This document shows, one piece after another, positions 5,838-8,536 of a stretch of 8,536 nucleotides of DNA (the first letter of the stretch is position 1; every line of letters starts with the position of its first letter). The translations under genes were made by a program, and so were the position numbers. Source of the stretch: Lachnospiraceae bacterium (GTDB taxonomy: Bacteria; Bacillota; Clostridia; Lachnospirales; Lachnospiraceae); contig VSOC01000144.1 in NCBI GenBank assembly GCA_009774615.1, positions 1-8,536 on the forward strand, read 5' to 3'. Below the pieces are notes generated by a model. The model was not told the DNA's origin and ran no database searches. It worked only from the letters and a program-made list of their open reading frames with translations.

Positions 5838-6107
5838 ATGTACATTACCGCGCAAACCATCATATCCGCTGTAGCGCTGGCCAGCGCAGTTGGAGCAATA
5901 GTTGGTGGCCTGTTTGCCATTTACCGCTGGTACCAGCGCCAAAACAAACAAGATGAGGACATAAAGGCCATGAAGGAAGAAATGTGCCTTTTAACCTATG
6001 GTGTTCTGGCTTGTCTTAAGGGGCTTAAAGAGCAGGGATGCAATGGCCCAGTAACAGAAGCAGTTGCTAAGATTGAAAAACATGTGAACCAGGAAGCGCA
6101 TAAGTAA
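5838..6107 (+). CDS. Holin-like phage small membrane protein
   Basis: The 89-residue protein has one membrane helix (about 6-29), a basic charged stretch (RWYQRQNKQDEDIKAMKEE, 30-48), then LLTYGVLACLKGLKEQGCNGPVTEAVAKIEKH. That pattern resembles small proteins found directly before the amidase in lysis cassettes of gut Firmicutes phages, so a holin or lysis-helper role is inferred. A GTG at 5829 is also in frame, but it lies inside the Shine-Dalgarno GGAGGT (5825-5830). The ATG at 5838 has correct 7-base spacing and is preferred. It is the only apparently intact gene in the remnant. No adjacent promoter is obvious, and a terminator hairpin lies just upstream, so it may be silent. Confidence 0.75.
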   Translation: MYITAQTIISAVALASAVGAIVGGLFAIYRWYQRQNKQDEDIKAMKEEMCLLTYGVLACLKGLKEQGCNGPVTEAVAKIEKHVNQEAHK

Positions 6108-6146
6108 AATTATAGAATGAAAACCAGAAAAGCTGGAAGAAAGTGA

Positions 6147-6303
6147 GGAAAAGAAAATGATAACCGGGCGGTTACGATTGAGTGTGCCAGTGATAAAACT
6201 CATCCATATGCAGTTAATGATAAGGTATACCATATGCAGTTAATGATAAGGTATATTCGTCTTTAATTGCTTTGTGTACAGATATTTGCAAGCGGAACAA
6301 TAT
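6147..6303 (+). pseudogene. N-acetylmuramoyl-L-alanine amidase (lysin) fragment
   Basis: From 6153 the frame reads ENDNRAVTIECASDKTHPY and then AVNDKVY, a core stretch of phage Amidase_2-type lysins that cut the stem peptide from peptidoglycan. An in-frame TGA at 6144-6146 precedes it, so the N-terminal part is gone. A 26-bp tandem duplication (6204-6255) then shifts the frame. With one copy removed the frame continues AVNDKVYSSLIALCTDICKRNNI, again lysin-like, and then switches to integrase sequence at about 6303-6310. The zinc-binding His/Cys residues and the cell-wall-binding domain are missing, so it cannot be functional. Its place after the holin-like gene fits a lysis cassette. The junction base is approximate. 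Confidence 0.75.
6204..6255. repeat. 26-bp perfect tandem duplication in the lysin fragment
   Basis: Units 6204-6229 and 6230-6255 are identical, beginning CCATATGCAG and ending AAGGTATA. Since 26 is not a multiple of 3, the second unit puts the downstream lysin codons out of frame; removing one copy restores a continuous reading frame into the integrase. Confidence 0.95.
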
Positions 6304-7084
6304 CAGGGCTTTCCAATCTCTTATGGATATTAAATTAAGTCGAATAACCCAGGTGCTTATTCAGGAGGCAATTAACATGGAATCCATAAAACACAGCCCT
6401 AAAACAGTACGTAACACGCACGGCCTTATATCCGCTGTATTAAGCCAATATCGCCCGGATTTACGCCTTACTACTGCTCTGCCAAAGAAAGTACGACCAG
6501 ACCTCTATATCCCGTCAGATGCCGAAATAAAGCGCCTGATTGAATATGCGTCTGGAACAGAAATGGAATTGCCTGTACTGCTGGCAGCATTTGGCCCGAT
6601 GCGAAGAGGGGAAATTTCGGCGTTGACCACGGACAACATATCCGGAAACCGGGTGCATGTGTGCAAGAACATGGTTTTAAACGGAAATCGGCAATGGATT
6701 ATTAAGCATCCAAAATCTTACGCAGGGGACAGATTTATAGATTATCCGGATTTTGCAGCAGAAAAGCGGCAGGGGATTACCGGGAATATAACTGCCTTAA
6801 ATCCCAACATGATAACAGATAGATTCTTGAACGTTTTAAAAATGGCTGACCTGCCACACTTCCGGTTCCATGACCTGCGTCACTATTCAGCAAGCATCCA
6901 GCACGCCCTTGGAATCCCGGATGCTTACATCATGCAACGGGGAGGATGGCAGACAGACGGTGTTCTGAAGGCAGTTTACCGGCACACGATGAGCGATAGA
7001 CAAACAGAAATGAATGACCGGGCAAATGCCCATTTTACAGACCTATGCAACACGAAATACAACATAAAACAAAAAAACCCTTGA
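6272..7084 (+). CDS. N-terminally truncated tyrosine integrase (prophage remnant)
   Basis: Counting from the TTG at 6272 (270 residues), the first 11-12 residues are lysin-derived (CTDICKRNN). Integrase sequence begins near AFQSLMDIKLSRITQ. The core-binding domain is partial (SPKTVRNTHGLISAVL, 42-57), and the arm-binding N terminus is absent; full relatives are usually near 370-390 residues. The catalytic domain looks complete: Arg111 (GPMRRGE), Lys148 (HPKSY), His200 and Arg203 (HDLRH), Trp226 in the final His/Trp position, and Tyr236 (VYRHTM). The family cuts and rejoins DNA at attachment sites by a 3'-phosphotyrosine intermediate. A better ribosome site, AGGAGG, precedes ATG 6377 and would give 235 residues. 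The stop lies inside the attachment repeat beside tRNA-Leu. It is probably inactive in recombination. Confidence 0.85.
   Translation: MCTDICKRNNIRAFQSLMDIKLSRITQVLIQEAINMESIKHSPKTVRNTHGLISAVLSQYRPDLRLTTALPKKVRPDLYIPSDAEIKRLIEYASGTEMELPVLLAAFGPMRRGEISALTTDNISGNRVHVCKNMVLNGNRQWIIKHPKSYAGDRFIDYPDFAAEKRQGITGNITALNPNMITDRFLNVLKMADLPHFRFHDLRHYSASIQHALGIPDAYIMQRGGWQTDGVLKAVYRHTMSDRQTEMNDRANAHFTDLCNTKYNIKQKNP
6363..6368 (+). promoter_or_regulatory. Internal Shine-Dalgarno in the integrase remnant
   Basis: AGGAGG stands 8 bases before the in-frame ATG at 6377, whereas the TTG at 6272 has no comparable site. If translated at all, the remnant may start here and yield a catalytic-domain-only protein. 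Confidence 0.5.
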
Positions 7085-7128
7085 ATTATCAAAGGTTTTT
7101 AAGTGCCGGCGACCGGAATCGAACCGGT
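7071..7128. repeat. Proximal attachment-site repeat (right), inside tRNA-Leu
   Basis: This is the partner of 5532-5587. It covers the tRNA-Leu terminator, the discriminator base, the 3' acceptor strand and the T arm. The last codons and stop of the integrase (7082-7084) also lie in it. The crossover point inside the repeat cannot be fixed from one sequence. Confidence 0.85.
7073..7100 (-). terminator. Terminator of the tRNA operon
   Basis: On the minus strand AAAAACCTTTGA, loop TAAT, TCAAGGGTTTTT pairs with one G-U and is followed by T residues, directly after tRNA-Leu. On the plus strand the same hairpin has one mismatch and may also end the integrase transcript. Confidence 0.8.
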
Positions 7129-7189
7129 ACGGGAGTTAAGTCCCGCAGGATTTTAAGTCCTGTGCGTCTGCCAGTTCCGCCACGCCGGC
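7104..7189 (-). tRNA. tRNA-Leu (anticodon TAA)
   Basis: It folds with acceptor GCCGGCG/CGCCGGC, anticodon arm CAGGA-CTTAAAA-TCCTG, a long variable arm with a CGGGA/TCCCG stem, and T arm ACCGG-TTCGATT-CCGGT. Class II form and anticodon TAA give leucine (UUA codons). CCA is not encoded. It is last in the operon, and its 3' end is the prophage attachment site. Confidence 0.95.
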
Positions 7190-7211
7190 TGGCCTTGCAG
7201 TTGCCTGCAAA

Positions 7212-7284
7212 TGGGGCCTATAGGGCTCGAACCTATGACCCTCTGCTTGTAAGGCAGATGCTCTCCCAGCTGAGCTAAGACCCC
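7212..7284 (-). tRNA. tRNA-Val (anticodon TAC)
   Basis: The acceptor GGGGTCT/AGGCCCC has one G-T pair, the anticodon arm is TCTGC-CTTACAA-GCAGA, and the T arm is ATAGG-TTCGAGC-CCTAT. CCA is not encoded. It is fifth in the operon. Confidence 0.95.
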
Positions 7285-7334
7285 TGTTTACAAAAATGTA
7301 AACAACTATTGTGTGCGACATCTTTCGATGTCAG

Positions 7335-7408
7335 CGACCCGGAACGGGTTCGAACCGTCGACCTCCGCCGTGACAGGGCGGCGCTCTAACCAGCTGAGCC
7401 ACCGGGCC
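7335..7408 (-). tRNA. tRNA-Asp (anticodon GTC)
   Basis: The acceptor is GGCCCGG/CCGGGTC, the anticodon arm CCGCC-CTGTCAC-GGCGG, and the T arm GACGG-TTCGAAC-CCGTT. Discriminator G is expected for Asp. CCA is not encoded. It is fourth in the operon. Confidence 0.95.
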
Positions 7409-7444
7409 AGATATATATCAAATAAAATTGCCACCTTTTTCAAA

Positions 7445-7518
7445 TGGACCTTCGGGGACTTGAACCCAGGACCGACCGGTTATGAGCCGGTTGCTCTAAC
7501 CAACTGAGCTAAAGGTCC
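7445..7518 (-). tRNA. tRNA with CAT anticodon (elongator Met or Ile2)
   Basis: The acceptor is GGACCTT/AAGGTCC, the anticodon arm ACCGG-CTCATAA-CCGGT, and discriminator A. The 5' end pairs fully, so it is not initiator Met. CAT can be elongator Met or Ile2, where C34 becomes lysidine; the sequence alone does not settle which. The T stem CTGGG/CCCCG contains one T-C mismatch. CCA is not encoded. It is third in the operon. Confidence 0.9.
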
Positions 7519-7522
7519 ACAA

Positions 7523-7595
7523 AGCCGATAATCGGACTCGAACCGATAACCTGCTGATTACAAATCAGCTGCTCTGCCAATTGAGCCATATCGGC
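7523..7595 (-). tRNA. tRNA-Thr (anticodon TGT)
   Basis: The acceptor is GCCGATA/TATCGGC, the anticodon arm GCTGA-TTTGTAA-TCAGC, the T arm ATCGG-TTCGAGT-CCGAT, and discriminator T. CCA is not encoded. It lies 4 bases upstream of the CAT tRNA and is second in the operon. Confidence 0.95.
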
Positions 7596-7600
7596 ATCAA

Positions 7601-7672
7601 TGACCCCAAGGGGATTCGGACCCCTGTTACCGCCGTGAAAGGGCGATGTCTTAACCGCTTGACCATGGGGCC
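7601..7672 (-). tRNA. tRNA-Glu (anticodon TTC)
   Basis: The acceptor is GGCCCCA/TGGGGTC, the anticodon arm TCGCC-CTTTCAC-GGCGG, and the T stem AGGGG/CCCCT. The T loop reads TCCGAAT, with C at the usually invariant position 55. CCA is not encoded. It is first in the operon, 5 bases before tRNA-Thr. Confidence 0.95.
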
Positions 7673-7725
7673 TTTTTACCTTTTCCATTAACACTCTTTT
7701 CCTGAGCGATAACCCGACGAAAAAT

Positions 7726-7754
7726 ATATTACCATAACTAATCCTATTTTGCAA
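7726..7754 (-). promoter_or_regulatory. Promoter of the six-tRNA operon
   Basis: On the minus strand TTGCAA (7754-7749) and TAATAT (7731-7726) are exactly 17 bases apart, about 54 bases before tRNA-Glu. Intergenic distances of 4-50 bases without other terminators suggest one transcript, Glu-Thr-Met/Ile-Asp-Val-Leu, ending at 7073. Confidence 0.7.
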
Positions 7755-7784
7755 GAGGAAAATTCACAATTCCAAAACTTTTCT

Positions 7785-8536
7785 TCATTTTCGGCAAAGG
7801 GAAGGGCTGCCGTACATCCCCTTCCTCACTCCGCAGGGCGTATCGCCGTACAGCCTCCGAAAAACATTCAGGAATGTTTTGTAATTCGTTATCCCATGCT
7901 TTTCCATCAGGTTCGTAATGCTCTCATCAGAACTGCACAATTCTTCGTGCAGCTTCATTGCCCGGATCTCCTGAAGATACTCAAAAAGCGTCTGCCCCGT
8001 ACACTTCTTAAATATTCTGCAAAAATATTCCCGGCTGTAACCGGCACGTGCCGCGGCTTCATCAAGGCCAATGGAATCCCGATAATGTTCGCAAAGCCAG
8101 TCTGTCATCTCGGCGATCACCTGGTAATTCCTGTTTTCCGGCATTTTTGCCTCCTGGCCGTGCCGGACAGTATAATTGCGGCAAAGGCAGTACAGCAATT
8201 CATATAGCTTTGCTAAAAAAAGGAACAAATACCCTTCTTCCTTTTTCCTGTAAAGATCAAGCATCTCCAGCAGAATAAGCCCCGGCTCCTGCTGCCTTCC
8301 TTCCCCCCTTTGCGGGATTACCGTCTGAAAGCGGATGGGCCAAACATCCGGGAAATAGCGTTGAAGCTGGTTTTCCGGAATCTGAAGAAAAATATATTCT
8401 GTCTGCTGGCCAAAGGTTTTTGTCATATGGATATCCTCCGAATTGACCACCAGGATATCCTTTTCCAAAAGCCCATAAGCCTCCCCCTGCACGATGGCTT
8501 CCATCGTCCCGGACAAAATATAAAGAATTTCTATAT
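7785..8536 (-). CDS. AraC-family transcriptional regulator, 5' end off window
   Basis: The frame is open to the right edge. Codons before the TTG at 8516 read IEILYI and then LSGTMEAIVQGEAYGLLEKDILVVNSEDIH, a typical AraC cupin sensor segment, so the true start lies outside the window and TTG 8516 is not the start. A helical linker follows (about residues 80-120 from 8516). The C-terminal pair of HTH motifs is IGLDEAAARAGYSREYFCRIF, then SITNLMEKHGITNYKTFLNVFRR ending LYGDTP. The family binds small ligands, often sugars, and switches nearby genes; no target or sugar gene is in view. The stop is about 30 bases from the -35 of the tRNA operon promoter, with no clear terminator between, so read-through is possible. 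Confidence 0.9.
   Translation of the reverse strand, partial: IEILYILSGTMEAIVQGEAYGLLEKDILVVNSEDIHMTKTFGQQTEYIFLQIPENQLQRYFPDVWPIRFQTVIPQRGEGRQQEPGLILLEMLDLYRKKEEGYLFLFLAKLYELLYCLCRNYTVRHGQEAKMPENRNYQVIAEMTDWLCEHYRDSIGLDEAAARAGYSREYFCRIFKKCTGQTLFEYLQEIRAMKLHEELCSSDESITNLMEKHGITNYKTFLNVFRRLYGDTPCGVRKGMYGSPSLCRK

Larger units (their letters stand above)
5532..7128. mobile_element. Collapsed prophage remnant in tRNA-Leu, about 1.5 kb
   Basis: Direct repeats at 5532-5587 and 7071-7128 bound the segment. Each holds a terminator hairpin plus the acceptor and T arm of tRNA-Leu. The interior holds a holin-like gene, a lysin fragment and a tyrosine integrase whose stop codon lies inside the right repeat. 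This is the layout left by an integrase inserting at a tRNA 3' end. Capsid, tail, replication and regulatory genes are absent, so nearly all of the phage has been deleted. From 5588 to 5837 there is no gene, only a leftward promoter, short repeats and a terminator hairpin. Confidence 0.85.

Noticed and set aside
7045..7754. Several 60-80 codon frames on both strands over the tRNA operon.
   Set aside because: These are tRNA sequence read as protein (strings such as GDRNRTGTG or AELADAQDLKS), a well-known false annotation.

Overview
The window looks like chromosomal DNA of a gut-type Clostridia, most likely Lachnospiraceae. The evidence is AGGAGG-type ribosome binding sites, moderate GC, an A-type flavodiiron protein, a VanZ-like membrane protein, an ECF sigma factor paired with an RsgI-type anti-sigma, and prophage genes of a kind common in that family. 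This assignment is by resemblance only.

Layout. Bases 1-3667 hold a leftward cluster in transcription order VanZ-like protein, truA, ECF sigma factor, anti-sigma factor. The anti-sigma gene runs off the left edge inside a perfect 39-bp in-frame tandem repeat. A small Cro/C1-type HTH regulator (3909-4136, rightward) is divergent from VanZ, and an inverted repeat lies between them. The regulator converges on a flavodiiron protein gene (4241-5404, leftward) across a long palindrome that probably terminates both.

Bases 5532-7128 are a collapsed prophage of about 1.5 kb. It is bounded by a roughly 56-bp direct repeat: an intact tRNA-Leu 3' end plus terminator on the right, and a tRNA-Leu 3' fragment plus terminator copy on the left. 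Inside are a leftward promoter, a holin-like gene, a lysin (amidase) fragment broken by a 26-bp tandem duplication, and a tyrosine integrase that lost its N terminus when a deletion joined it to the lysin.

Bases 7104-7672 are a six-tRNA leftward operon in the order Glu-Thr-Met/Ile-Asp-Val-Leu with a good sigma-A promoter upstream. An AraC-family regulator (7785-8536, leftward) is cut by the right edge.

How the parts relate. The sigma/anti-sigma pair forms an envelope signalling module. The anti-sigma has a short cytoplasmic sigma-binding segment, one membrane segment, an RsgI-like extracellular domain with the Asn-Pro motif, and a very acidic repetitive tail. The flavodiiron protein is an oxygen/NO detoxification enzyme. 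Prophage insertion at tRNA-Leu placed a phage-derived promoter and a terminator copy directly upstream of its promoter. The most unusual local observations are the tandem-repeat tail of the anti-sigma, the lysin-integrase scar, and the direct-repeat/tRNA evidence that defines the decayed prophage. I did not see a clearly new multi-gene defence or biosynthetic system.
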